A DNA stretch of 64,000 bases, from the NCBI GenBank assembly GCA_963513935.1, contig OY740769.1:105875762-105939761 (forward strand), written 5' to 3'. The DNA comes from Aphrophora alni. Its lineage: Eukaryota > Arthropoda > Insecta > Hemiptera > Aphrophoridae. Below, one piece after another: positions 1 through 10,634 of the stretch. Made by a program: the position numbers and the translations under genes. Within the stretch, counting starts at the first letter, position 1, and each line of letters begins with the position of its first letter. The notes under the pieces were generated by a model that worked only from the letters and a program-made list of their open reading frames with translations, was not told the origin of the DNA and did no database searches.

Positions 1-441
1 TAAGTTTAATAAATATTATAAAGTATCAACACATTATAAATTGTCAATTTTGATTTTAGTCATAAATATAGGTGGAATGTTTCATACTAGAGTCATTCCA
101 ACTTATGGAAATAAAGTAAACAAATAATCTAGGCCACAAAGTTTCATAATATACGTCAAAGTCTACGCAATATCTATTTCTTTCCGATGGGAAATATTTT
201 TGTCTAATGGAAAAATATTGAATGGGCATTCTAGAGTTCCCTATCAGACTATTTATCTTTTAAATATAAATCAAATCCACTCGAATCTTCCTTACAGTTT
301 TTATCTTTATCTACTTCACCAACTTCTCCGCTCCAATGCTAATATTTGTTGGTAATGTATGCTTTATAAACTTTATTTTTATAGTTTATATGAGTTTTAT
401 AAGAATAAACGTCTTACTATGTATGAAGGGTGGACTAAAAC
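1..441. other. Non-coding AT-rich flank
   Basis: I see no reading frame, RNA gene or repeat boundary here. The last seven bases (435-441, CTAAAAC) are the left copy of the target duplication of the adjacent MITE. Confidence 0.6.
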
Positions 442-744
442 CATAGAAGAATGAATTATAATAAGAAAGTCACAGGTATAGGCTCTAGCGTGATGCCCTG
501 ATCGCCAAAATATCCTTAGTTTGGTTACTGGACAACAGAAAGCGCTAGTAGCATCGCTGCCATGCTGACGGGGGTGGGGTGGGCTTGACAGGGCGGGATG
601 TGGAGATACAGCGCCGGGGTGGCACGATGGCAGTAACCGAAACTACTTGAAAACAAGAACTGCTACAAAACAACTAGTGATCGCTCTCGTATCACGCTGT
701 TTAACATAGGCTGTGACTTTCTTATTCTAATTCCTTCTTCTATG
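442..744. mobile_element. MITE with 34-bp TIRs and 7-bp target duplication
   Basis: The ends are inverted copies starting CATAGAAGAA and reaching AAGAAAGTCACAG, about 34 bp with two mismatches. CTAAAAC flanks both sides (435-441 and 745-751). The 303-bp interior is much more GC-rich than the surroundings, has a second inverted pair around a G-rich core (about 560-640), and encodes no protein. Non-autonomous DNA transposon; superfamily not assigned, because 7 bp is an unusual duplication length. Confidence 0.75.
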
Positions 745-1109
745 CTAAAACTACATGTTTTGTCAATATAGCCATTAACTTCTGACAAAACATTTTAAAA
801 GAATTGGGACTTTAGATAAGTCGTAATGTACTACAAACGGAAAAACTCAGCTATTCTGCTGTAGGCTACACTGAGCTAGGCTGTGCGCCTTCCCATTTTT
901 AATTAACGCACTTACCTCAAACCCTGTAATATTTATTACAGGTTTGTTTTCGAGAGTGTTGAGTGGATTTGACGGTTCACTGGAAGTATAGGCTTTTTCA
1001 ATTTTCACCTGAACCTCATAATCCCTTCAACAGTTTAGGTTGGGCCTAAACTATTGGTACCCCCCTTTAGTTAACGCTTCCAGTAATTATTATTAATTTT
1101 ACCTTAGTT
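745..1109. other. Non-coding interval
   Basis: No frame or RNA gene recognised. It may contain the worn 5' end of the hAT relic that follows, but no terminal repeat was seen. Confidence 0.4.
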
Positions 1110-2602
1110 CAGGGAGCTCACGAGTTAATTTTATCTCATAAATCTGGAGAGTCGCTTGTTTTGCCTGCTTGCAGTGAAGTTGTCAAATTTATGTTTGGCG
1201 AGGAATCGGAGAAACAAGTATAAAAAATACTGATGTCAAACAACAACATATCTTGAAGAATCAAAGAAATGAGTGAAGATGTCTAATTCCGAGTTATTGA
1301 TAAACTTACATTAGTTCATGTTTCCATTAAAATTAGTCAACTAACAAATCCGGTAAACAATCTATTATTGAACAGTTCCTGTTTGTAAAGACCTTCCTGA
1401 GACCACAAGAAACCAAGATATTTTTAACTTGGTTGATAAATACTTTGAAAATGCCAAAATATTTTGGCAGTCCTGTTTAAGTGTGTGCATTGGGTGTCCG
1501 CCCATAACCGGTATTTTGTCGCGCTTTCTAGCTTTAGCAAAACAAAAACACCCTGAGATAATTTTCACACACTGTTTCCTACATATAGAATCTTTACTTC
1601 CCGAACTCAAAAAAGTATTCGAACAAGTAGTAAAAATGATTAATTCCATTAAAAGTAAACCACTGAAGTGTAGTGTATTCAGAAATGTGTGCACTTCGAT
1701 GGATTCTGAACATGCTCATCTCCTACTTTATACAGATGTCTCGTAGACGAGTTTTTAACAGATTTTATGAATTGAGAGGAGAGTTACTTAATTACGATTG
1801 TTTAATTGTGAAGAATCAGAATACGCAGAATTACTAGTGACGACACTTGCTGCACGAAATTAGCTTTTCTTGCAGTCATATTTCAGAAACTGTATTTAGT
1901 TCACAAAAGTATGCAGGGAAAGTTTGAAAATTTACTCACTTCTACAGACAAAATAGCATCATTCAAAGAGAAATAAATATTAATTTGGAAGAGAAATATT
2001 TTGAAAGACAAATCCTGTGACATGTTCGAACTGAATGAAAAATGCAACGTAGATCAAACTGTTCGTGACAAGCTTGGACCATTGAGTGAAAACATCGCAT
2101 AATATTTTCCTTCTCTTGACATAACTGTATTTAAATTGGGAGAGAAACCCTTTATTGATACCGCATGTGGCAATGGAATCTTAAGTATTAAAGAAGAAGA
2201 GGAATTAACTAATATTAGAATGGCCACGGTCTAAAAGTTTAGTTCAAAAAACTGGTACAGGAAGCCGAAGATGAGTCCAAAAAAGAAGAAAATCTCTGAC
2301 TTCGAAGCAATTTGGTTGCTTTTAACTGACGAACACCCGATAATAACAAAAAGCCCATTAAGACATTGTTTCCATTTTTAACATCTTGTAAGGCAGTCTT
2401 TTCCTCAATGAATCAAATGAAAACGAAGAACAGATCGCCACATCAAACGGTAGAGCACGACATGAGAGTGGGATTGTCAGTCGTTCGACCACAAAAAATG
2501 GAGTTACTTAAAAACCCAAGCCCCTGTGTCCCATTAACATATTTTATGATGAAAGGTAATACTAAAATAAAGACAAAATATTCTCTATTGTGTTTTTGTT
2601 AA
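1110..2602 (+). pseudogene. Decayed ZBED-type hAT transposase
   Basis: Pieces in shifting frames match, in order, the better-preserved ZBED-like transposase at 49.6-51.5 kb. At 1150-1285 there is a piece like ESLVLPACSEVVKFMFGEES followed by a stop. At 1429-1745 a piece contains FTHCFLHIESL and ends in MDSEHAHLLLYTDVS, matching the [10 protein letters not shown] and [12 protein letters not shown] segments of that copy. At 2366-2520 a C-terminal hAT dimerisation-like piece contains AVFSSMNQMKTKNR. The catalytic centre is largely deleted and many stops and frameshifts are present. The BED zinc finger and terminal repeats are not recognisable. An old, dead copy of the same broad family. Confidence 0.75.
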
Positions 2603-3090
2603 TTTTATTATTTTTGTTCAAGAAAGTACAATCGGTTTATTGAAGAAAAAAAAAGTATAAAGAGCTTAAATATTCCTACAAATATAATTCATTTTAAGGG
2701 TACGTTTTTATTAGTAACTCTTAGCTTTGTGGTACACCACTCATAGTTAGTTTTAATGCCATAAAAGGGACCTGCATGCAAACTATTTTAAAATTTGAAA
2801 AATTTTCTGTTTTAATTTTAGGTATGGTAAATTTAATGCTAAAGGTAGGAGTAGAAAATCCAGTAGTTTACGTTTTCTGGTGATGGGTGTGCCGTGGCTA
2901 ATGACTAATTATTTTTAGTGTACCGTGAATTAAAAACGTTTAGGGAACACTTTTCTATATGTTTACAAGAAAAATAATAATTCATCATAGACAACTGTAA
3001 ACTCAAATGTATTGGATAAGGAACATATAATAAAGAAGCGAAGATACAAATGACTGCATTTAATTCACCGTATGTAGCGACACAAAATTG
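2603..3090. other. Non-coding interval
   Basis: AT-rich sequence downstream of both the hAT relic (plus strand) and the knottin gene (minus strand). Nothing further recognised. Confidence 0.5.
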
Positions 3091-3096
3091 TTTATT
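3091..3096 (-). promoter_or_regulatory. Candidate polyadenylation signal AATAAA
   Basis: AATAAA on the minus strand a few bases after the stop codon at 3103-3105. It is close to the stop, so the 3' UTR would be short; in AT-rich DNA this motif also arises by chance. Confidence 0.35.
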
Positions 3097-3102
3097 ATTT
3101 GT

Positions 3103-3447
3103 TTATTTTCTCTTATCGCCATTGTAATCAATAACGTTATTGTCAGAGCTAACTAAATTGTTGTCCATGTCTTGCAGTAAATCGCCGTTCCCTAAATCGG
3201 CGTTCCGTAAATCGGCGTTCCCTAAATCGGCGTTCCCTAAATCGTCGTTCCCTAAATCGGCGTTCCGTAAATCAGCGTTCCTTAAATCGTCGTCTTCTAA
3301 ATAGTTATTCTCTAAATCACCGCTCCTTCCACCATCCTCTAATTTTAGTTTATCAGTGCAAGTTGTTTGCCATTTTCCATATGGATCAATATACACCATT
3401 CCGGCTGAACATATGTAGGGGGAGCAACATTCCCGTGATGTTTGACA
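3103..3447 (-). CDS. Knottin gene exon 2 (cysteine core and repeat tail)
   Basis: The exon opens right after a pyrimidine-rich acceptor (TTTTGTTTTAG) with a cysteine codon. Its first 13 residues carry C, CC and C in the knottin spacing, and the last cysteine is at residue 30. It then encodes a hydrophilic stretch rich in D, E and N, the pentapeptide array, and a basic C-terminus ending GDKRK. An internal Met (3397-3399) would give a shorter open frame, but that start would drop most of the conserved-looking cysteines, so the spliced start is preferred. Confidence 0.6.
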   Translation of the reverse strand, partial: CQTSRECCSPYICSAGMVYIDPYGKWQTTCTDKLKLEDGGRSGDLENNYLEDDDLRNADLRNADLGNDDLGNADLGNADLRNADLGNGDLLQDMDNNLVSSDNNVIDYNGDKRK

Positions 3448-6400
3448 CTAAAACAAAGATAATAATAAATATAAGATTAATATAATACTAAACAGAACTT
3501 TGCAAAAACATTTTAAGCTATTCATATTTCCTGACGATACAACTTTAGTGTTTACAGAATCCAACTGAGATGAGTATTTTCAAAATCTTGCTCGTTTTAA
3601 ATTATGGTTTGATATAAATACCCTAACAGTAAACACTCTCAAACTAAATATTTGCCAATCTCTAAAGGGCTGAATAATGGTCCTGATGAACGTGTACTAA
3701 GAACGCAATCGTGCAACGATATACATTGAAGTGTACGATCCAATATAAATATTAAGGTGTAAACCTTGATTATAAATTGAATTTTCCTTTACATATTTAA
3801 AACGTCAAGTGGAGGAAAAGACTATTGTTGTTTGTATTTGCGCGATTAAGAGAAGTTGTGTCACATGAACATCTGAAATTGTTTATTGTAACTGTATTGC
3901 AATATAGTATTTAAACTTAGGGTTGTAGTCTGCATTCTGTCATAAGGCTATCACAGAGAGCTGTTATTAACTATTTTAAGAAAACTACTTAGGTTCTCAA
4001 CAAATTAAGAATTTACAGAATTTTCGGTTCTTGATATTCGGAAAAAAAATTGTTAATGCATATCAAAAATAATAAACACAATTTTTGTTTTCAAAATATA
4101 CAACCTACGTATAAAACTAGGCTTAAAATCAGTTTAAGAAATTATATAATAGTATTTTATTGAAAGTGATATTCTTATAATTTGGCGCATGTTGTCTACA
4201 GAAACAATAATGATTTAATAAAAGTGGGAGCAGATTACAGGGTAAGAGTACAGCTGAGTACTTATTGGAAATATGTAGGAAAGCAGTAGAATCGTTTGTC
4301 GGATCAGTTAGTTATATATAACAAGTTCTTTATATTTTCCATTTTTTGTTTAATGTATGTGTTGCCTTGAAGTTGTTTGTGTTTTTTCTTTACTAATTTT
4401 TCGATAAGTATCACACTTTGGATTAGGTTTGAAGGCTGTCTGGTGCACATGTCTTCTAAATTTAGTTACATTAATCTTGTATATTTCTATGTGTTTTCTG
4501 TAATCGTGGTTTTTAATGTTGCAACGGACAGGGGTCTATAAAAAAAAGGAAAAATTCGATTTTTTGTAAAAATTGGATTTTTCTTAATATGCGTAGCTTC
4601 AGTAGTCCAAATCGGTTTCTTTCAGGTTCTGTGATGTAGGAACTTATCACTGAATATGAGCTTCATTCGGTGATCTGTTTCAAACTGCTTCCCTAAGTTA
4701 GAATATTTAGCAATTATTGGAACTAATTTGCTGAATTCAATTTAAGCAAAAAATGGTTTTGAGGTTGTTACAGTATGCTTCTGAAAGTGGGGTTTTGATT
4801 ACTTCTTCACAAGTTATTTCTATCTTGTCTTATTCATAAGTTACGTAACGCTAAAGTTGAAACTTTTTCAAAAATTCTCAATATCCAAAACATGTTTAAT
4901 GTTTCATAATTATAAAAACATTACGAATAAAATATGAAGAATGAAGATTTTTTTAAATAAATAAAAAGTTGGTTGATAAAGAATAACTTTCAGAGTGCAT
5001 AAAACCAAAAATTAAAATTAATATTGAAAAATAATCTGAAACAAATTAATCAGCAAGATCAAATAAAAGGAAAAATATAAATAAAATTAAAGATAAATTA
5101 TTTTAGGGATGGGAGATAAATTACGTAATAATGCAGATAAATATTTAAAATAAAGTAACAAAAAATATATGTGTAGAAAGAAAATAGTATGTAGAAGAGA
5201 ATAAGTGTTCAAACTCAGAAAATTTAATTAATCTAAAAAATCGCGAGTGTAATGAAGACAATAGTGAAAGTGAGAATATTGTCGAAGTGTTACGTACAAG
5301 TTTCTCGTTGCAGGCATAAACATTGTTAGAGACAAGAGCTAACATGAAGTAACGTTCAAGAACAACGGGTTGTGACAAAAAGTAAAATTTCTCAGGAAGA
5401 AGAAGTCTCAAGGGAATCAATCTAAGTTCTTAAGATGCACCAAATAACCAGGAATACCAAGAATGTTGTCTGGAGGAAATCTGATAATCCTGAAGGAAGT
5501 TATGGGAGTTTCCAGAAACACAAGAGCTAAAACAGAGAATAATGGCGGGGCTTACAGTAGCGCCAACGATAACCAAAACACACTAATAAGGCTAATTACC
5601 TGATTTAATTTTAAAACTACTAACAATCCAGAAAAAATAAAGTAAAAACACTTAAATTAAGTTAAATTAATTATATTGAAACATTTCCAGACCAAAAATG
5701 AAGAAAAACAGGAAGAAATTGAAAAAAATATTAGGTAACAAATGAAGCAGGGAAAAAGGGAAATTGTTGGTACCAGAATATGGTACTAAGAGGGAGAAAT
5801 ATTCAATAAAAAAGGATGCACTAAAAAATCTCTCGTCCTAAAATTTGAAAAGTTGAAAGCTATTTCGCTGTCCGTCGATTTCTTGAAAAAATTTTAAAAA
5901 CCACAAATAGAAGGTTTAAATTTTGTTCATTCAAAAAAAGTTATAAAGTGCCATTAATTTCATTACTTATAAGTTATAAGTGTGTGGGTGGATGAGTGTA
6001 AGCGCAGGTTTGGGTTTTTAGATGTATATATAAATTAAATACATAATTATTTTATTACATATAAACAATAATCACATAGAAAAATACAATAATAATAAAC
6101 ATATTTTAGAATTGGGATAATATTTAAATTTTTAAAATGGTAATAAATATATACAATAAATATTTAATCATTTCAATAATAAATTATAATAGATTGGAAA
6201 AATAAGAAAAAAGATAAAAAGAAAAAGGAAAAAAAAACAGTAGATATGGCCAAAATATGGACACAGCTGATTACACGTCTGGGCTTATTGCATTGCACAT
6301 ACCACAAACAGACAACAAATAGCCGAGAGACTGACATACAGACAGACATCATTCTATAAACTAATTTTGTGGACTCAGGGAACATCTACTTTTTGTGGAC

Positions 6401-8258
6401 TCATCACAATACTTTCCCTATGTATATAAAAGAAAGTGAAAATGCTTCGTTTTCATCTATCCATCAATTTGTCTTATATTTAACTCCAACACATTCAATG
6501 AGGATGTGCTTAATTGACAATACACCTTGACAAAATGGGCATTGTGAATAATACCCCTGTTCCATCAGAAATCCATGAGTGATCATGGAATGACCGATAC
6601 GAACACGTGTAACCACCACTTCCTCTGAACGACTGGCACGTATGGATGAATTCCACGGACGGACAGTATTTTTTACTTCCCTCAGCTTATTGGACTCTGT
6701 AGTTGTATACTCTTCTTCCCATTTCCTACACAAAATAATTTTAACTGTCAATACAAAGTCAGATACCAAAACACGATGTGTGACTGGTATCTGACTTGTA
6801 GCTTTCTTTGACGCCTCGTCAGTTTTTGCGTTTCCCGAAATTTTGCAATGCCCAGGTACCCAGCAAAATGATACTCCGACGTCCTATAGCCGAAGTCTCT
6901 GAAAGAACACAGAATATCTTCAATGAAGGGATTCTTAGAATACATATCCTGGATAGACTGTAAAGCACTTTTAGAAACGGAACACAAAAGATAGTGACGG
7001 AAACCAGTTGGAACGGTATAAAGGCCTTTCAAAATAGCAAAGTTCAGCAGAAAATACACTGTAAGTTGAAGTTAGTCCATACAAATACGTCCGACCGGAT
7101 GAGTAAAATGTGCAACCGACTTTACTGTCCAGTTTAGAACCATGTGTGAAAAAAATTTCACTAGATGGGTATTCATCAAGTATACAGTGAAACTCCTGAC
7201 GATACACTTCATCAAGAGTGTAGTGCTTGATGAACCTGGACAGTGAAAAATCAAAATTTGGCAGTTGTATGAGCCATGGAGGAATGAAACATGGAGTATA
7301 CTCCATTCATTGGAGGAAGTACAAGTCCCAAATTGTCAAGAAATCTTACTGTTCTAATGCCAATATACTTATTTCCAGAATGGATTGATATATGAATACC
7401 AAATTTAGTGGACTCAGATTTTCAACCCATCACAATATACTCTATATACTAAGTATATATCAGAAAGTAAAATTGCTTTGTTTTCATCTATCAGTTGTCT
7501 TATACTTAACTCAAAAACAGTTTGAGATATATATACTAAATTTTGCATATCTCTAGATTCCTCTAAACTATACAGTGGTGTTCATTAAATATATTGATAC
7601 CAAATATCTTAAAAATTAACGATAATAATAAGTTTTTTTTTTAATGTAGTGACATTACATGCCGTGGAATGAACAATATAACAAATGTAAAATTCATATT
7701 TCAATATACTGCTCTTCATAATATGGTACAAATATATTTTAAGCATTTATACGATGATCATATCGCTTCTCGCGTAAGGTGGCGATGAATTTACTCCACC
7801 TACGAAATGCCGTACTGTCTAAGAAGTATTCACTTTAATATATTTAGCCTTGTTAATAATTAAGAAGATGACATCAATATTTATTGCATGTTGACAAATA
7901 ACTAATATTCATGTTTGATAACTAATATTTGATAATTAACTTGGCCAAAGTCACGCCCCTTTCCTACGTCATCCATTACTCAGCAATCAAGTAAATAACG
8001 ATAAGTGCTACAACACTAATAACAGATCATCTGGTAAAATTAGTGTTCTAGTGAATTATTTAGAATGGTTTCTTACGTTTATTACCAAATTTTAGAATAG
8101 CAATGCAAATCTAGCTTATTAAAGAATCCTAAACGTTTAACATTAATTTAGTTGTAAATACATACCACTGACCCTCGCCTTTTGCAACCATATCGTCCTT
8201 GAGCCGTCGATTCAAAGATTAGTACAAAAACTAATAGAAGACTAATGACGATTTTCAT
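3103..8258 (-). CDS. Secreted cysteine-knot (knottin) peptide with pentapeptide-repeat tail, two exons
   Basis: Predicted spliced gene: exon 1 at 8258-8166 and exon 2 at 3447-3103, with an intron of about 4.7 kb. The joined product would be 145 residues. Residues 1-20 form a signal peptide. Next come six cysteines spaced C-x6-C-x5-CC-x4-C-x16-C, the inhibitor cystine-knot arrangement. The rest is an acidic, cysteine-free tail with about eight A(D/N)LXX pentapeptides. The intron has GT (8165) and AG (3448) ends and is phase 0 on both sides. Joining puts the first cysteine, from exon 1, at a normal knottin spacing, which supports the pairing. Arthropod knottins include venom components, neuropeptide-like ligands and defence peptides; nothing here decides between them. 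An extra small exon inside the intron is possible. No gene symbol is justified. Confidence 0.6.
3183..3303 (-). repeat. 15-bp coding minisatellite (pentapeptide repeats)
   Basis: About eight units of 15 bp (plus-strand core CCTAAATCGGCGTTC) encode ADLRN/ADLGN-type pentapeptides on the minus strand. Units differ by one or two bases. Eight pentapeptides would make only two coils of a right-handed beta-helix, so a flexible acidic tail is at least as likely as a folded domain. The unit length keeps frame, so copy-number changes would alter the tail without frameshift. Confidence 0.85.
3448..6377. other. Intron of the knottin gene, 3' part
   Basis: AT-rich, with purine-rich stretches on the plus strand at about 5.1-5.8 kb. 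I saw no convincing exon, RNA gene or element boundary. Confidence 0.4.
6378..6486 (+). repeat. Left copy of a direct repeat flanking the LINE fragment
   Basis: The block containing GTGGACT, a (C)ATCACAATA segment, AGAAAGT, and GTTTTCATCTATC then TTGTCTTATA recurs in the same order and orientation at 7400-7517. The two copies differ by scattered substitutions and small gaps. Confidence 0.6.
6484..7330 (-). pseudogene. Fragment of non-LTR retrotransposon ORF2 (RNase H region)
   Basis: Minus-strand pieces in several frames follow the order of a jockey/R1-type LINE C-terminus. First comes a pre-RNase H stretch (PPWLIQLP), then THGSKLDSKVGCTF where families usually have TDGSK, SVFSAEL, and SKSALQSI. 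A PGH-like segment with SGNAKTDEASKKA follows. The end is a cysteine-rich tail with RIGHSMITHGFL, CPFC and KHILIEC. Frameshifts separate the pieces and the RNase H aspartate of the first motif reads His. No reverse transcriptase or endonuclease is present, so this is a dead, truncated remnant lying in the intron of the knottin gene in the same orientation. Confidence 0.8.
7400..7517 (+). repeat. Right copy of the direct repeat flanking the LINE fragment
   Basis: Partner of 6378-6486. The pair brackets the LINE piece almost exactly, with slightly longer spacing in this copy. Confidence 0.6.
7518..8165. other. Intron of the knottin gene, 5' part
   Basis: AT-rich intron sequence. The donor of exon 1 (GTATGT on the minus strand) is at its right end. 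No other feature recognised. Confidence 0.4.
8166..8258 (-). CDS. Knottin gene exon 1 (signal peptide)
   Basis: ATG at 8256-8258 opens 31 codons: a positively charged start, a hydrophobic core of about 13 residues rich in Leu, Val, Ile and Phe, then ESTAQG with a plausible signal peptidase site, and a short basic stretch holding the first cysteine. The GT donor follows directly in phase 0. The exon is too short to stand out as an open frame and was found by reading the minus strand. Confidence 0.6.
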
Positions 8259-8285
8259 TGTTGCAGATCTGACATGCAACTAAAT

Positions 8286-8315
8286 ACACTGACTTATTTT
8301 CACTAAATATATAAT
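8286..8315 (-). promoter_or_regulatory. Candidate TATA box and initiator of the knottin gene
   Basis: On the minus strand TATATATT lies at about 8313-8306 and the arthropod initiator motif TCAGT at 8292-8288, giving a 5' UTR of roughly 30 bases. The TATA-to-initiator distance of about 23 bases is slightly short, and AT-rich background makes TATA-like strings common. Confidence 0.3.
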
Positions 8316-9664
8316 GAATTACACCAAATATCTCTATAAGTCGAATGGATAATCCATAGAAAGGAATATTTAATTAAATCAACACGGTTATTACAATTGT
8401 TAGCATTGTTGACTGGAAGACATAACTTGATTGAAATTACTTTATATATTGTATTTGTATTGTTCGTTAATTCTGCCATTATATATCGTTACACAAGCGG
8501 ATCATAAGAATACCTCATACTATTTATCAATAATGCATGCTTCATAAAATTATTTATCTACTTTAATAATTCAACACAATAACCGTATTTAGAAATGTGT
8601 GCATCATTCTAGATAGTCATCAAATGTCGTAGTTAATATATTATATTCATTCAAAACGAATTATTAATTGTTAACAAAACAAACAAACATTTAACACAAA
8701 ATGTTTGATTTACACAGTAAAGTGGTGAAATGTTCTCACTCTTTCCATTTAATTTTATAATTATTTTTGTAACGTATTATAGAGGAAGTATAGTTAATTT
8801 TTCTTTAAAATTTACGTAATAAAGGAGGACAATATATAGTATTGTTACCAATTTCGAGATATTTCACTACAAGTACGGTACATTATTTCATTTACAAAAT
8901 ACAAGAGCATCATCTTAAGATTTTAATATCTTGAAATCCAATTATCGTACAAAACCGAATTACAGCTCAAATTGTTCCTTCTTTATATCCTTCTTTTTTG
9001 TCTATATGACGTTTTGATAAATTGCACCCTTATTGAGTAAATATTGAAAAACTGTCTACGAATACCAACTTTTACGACAGAATTTGCAACTTTCAACACT
9101 ATAATGTCTATACAAATTTAGATAGGAACATGCAATTTTTCATATAGTGTTCATATAGATAAGATGTTCATATAAAATGTTCAATCCTATTGAATTTCAA
9201 ACATATTTTATTGAAAATGTCATAATGCGGCCATTTTACTTAATTGTTGATTCTATCTTGTGCGTTATTCAACTTATAGGAAACTAAATTAGGTAAAAAT
9301 TTGTATATTTTAATTCTCCAAGTAATGCTACCAACTCTACCTCTATAAAACAACAACTAGCAAAGTTATTGTCATAAATGAAATTTCAAACAAACCCTGT
9401 CCTCGAAAGAGAACATGATATTCGTATGTGAAAACCAGGACCAAGTTACCAACACGAGCGAAGCGACCTTTGATCTACCACTTTATAGGAATAAGATTTC
9501 CCGTTATCAGGTTAAAATGAATAAATCAGTTAGGTTAGTTACCCAATCAGTGGTTCAATGCTATAATGTCATTCAAATATCAGTCACAAAAATTACTATG
9601 TAATTACCAAGTTAACAATGTAAATCCTGCCACGGATTATATTGGTACAACATAACATATATAT
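8316..9664. other. Intergenic interval
   Basis: AT-rich DNA upstream of the knottin gene. A 62-codon open stretch at 9415-9603 has no recognisable features. No repeat boundary was identified. Confidence 0.4.
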
Positions 9665-10368
9665 AAGTAGAGTCTCGCAAACTCGGCACTCGATAACCCG
9701 GCAGTCCGGATTACTCGGCGACCCCGACGGGAAAAATATATTGCTAAAAACAGCGATGTTCGTAAAAGTTCTGCAGATCCCAAATCGGGCATTAACTTCG
9801 ATCGCTCGAATCGTTGACGGTACTTTTCCCACGTTAAACTGGTCACAAAGCTTTTTTACAGATTCCCCTCTGTCAAGTCTATTTAACACATTTAAGCGCG
9901 TCTCAAACGAAACCAACACACGCTTCCGTTTTCGTAACTCGCTCATTTTAATTTACAGTATATAGTGTGCGTAGATCATAACCAGTCAAAGAAAACTGAA
10001 AAGAAATATTATATTTTCCATAATGTATACTAAATTGATTCTTGGAAAAAAAAAAGAAAAAAAGCGGCCCATCAAACGTTTTTGCAGGTGTATATCTGCT
10101 ATACCGACGGGTGCCAATGCCGCGGTGTTTTTACGCCGCCGACAATGGGATACCGCTATCGACAAAGTCTTTTGACCCGCCGCTTTGGTGCTGTAGTGAT
10201 TTTCACCGCCGACAATGGGATATCGATATCGACAAAGTCGTTTGATATCGCCGCCACTTTGGTGTTTCAATTACAATTTATTTTTTGCCCTTATTCCCGA
10301 TAACCCGACATTTCACAAACTCGGCACACTTCCGGTCCACATTACGCTGAGTTTGCGGCACTCTATTG
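9665..10368. mobile_element. pogo/Tigger-type element, deletion derivative
   Basis: The ends are imperfect inverted repeats around TAGAGT..CGCAAACTC, with TA next to the right end (10369-10370), as expected for Tc1/mariner/pogo insertions. Inside are a transposase N-terminal remnant (minus strand) and two tandem copies of a GC-richer block of about 70 bp containing GACAATGGGATA and TCGACAAAGTC. The same blocks recur in the elements at 11.4 and 53.4 kb, so the three copies are related although their outer ends differ. Confidence 0.7.
9780..9946 (-). pseudogene. Tigger transposase N-terminus (psq/CENP-B-type helix-turn-helix)
   Basis: The minus strand reads MSELRKRKRV, then [20 protein letters not shown], then CDQFNVGK and STIRAIEVN. 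This is the usual opening of pogo/Tigger transposases: a basic start and a Psq-type DNA-binding helix-turn-helix. A small indel breaks the VGKSTIR motif, and no DDE catalytic domain follows. What remains would at most encode a truncated DNA-binding piece. Confidence 0.75.
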
Positions 10369-10634
10369 TATCAGATATTCCTCCAGAACTATAAAGCCTG
10401 AAAAACATGAAATTTTTCAGGTATGTTCCTCTTGGCTTCTAGGTGCTCGCTAAGAAATAGTTTTGAAAACTTGAATACAAAACTGTTAAATACGCTAAAA
10501 ACCATAACTATCACTACAAAACATGTTACAGACCTAAATTTTTAAAACACGTACTTAAGAAACTTACTTAGTGGGACAAATATTATATTACAATTGTTCC
10601 ACACCATGTGGTCAGACATTTTTTCAATTATTTC
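10369..10634. other. Spacer between Tigger and hAT elements
   Basis: Short AT-rich interval, no gene seen. It ends at the hAT target duplication (10635-10642, CTAATAAC). Confidence 0.5.

Noticed and set aside
3183..3303. Horizontal transfer of a bacterial pentapeptide-repeat gene
   Set aside because: The repeat is a near-perfect 15-bp minisatellite inside a spliced gene with a signal peptide; local slippage explains it more simply.
9986..10303. Overlapping 67-94-codon frames on both strands (also 11667-12001 and 53567-54021)
   Set aside because: They are readings of the GC-richer tandem blocks inside Tigger-type elements and are open in several frames because of the repeat, not because of coding.
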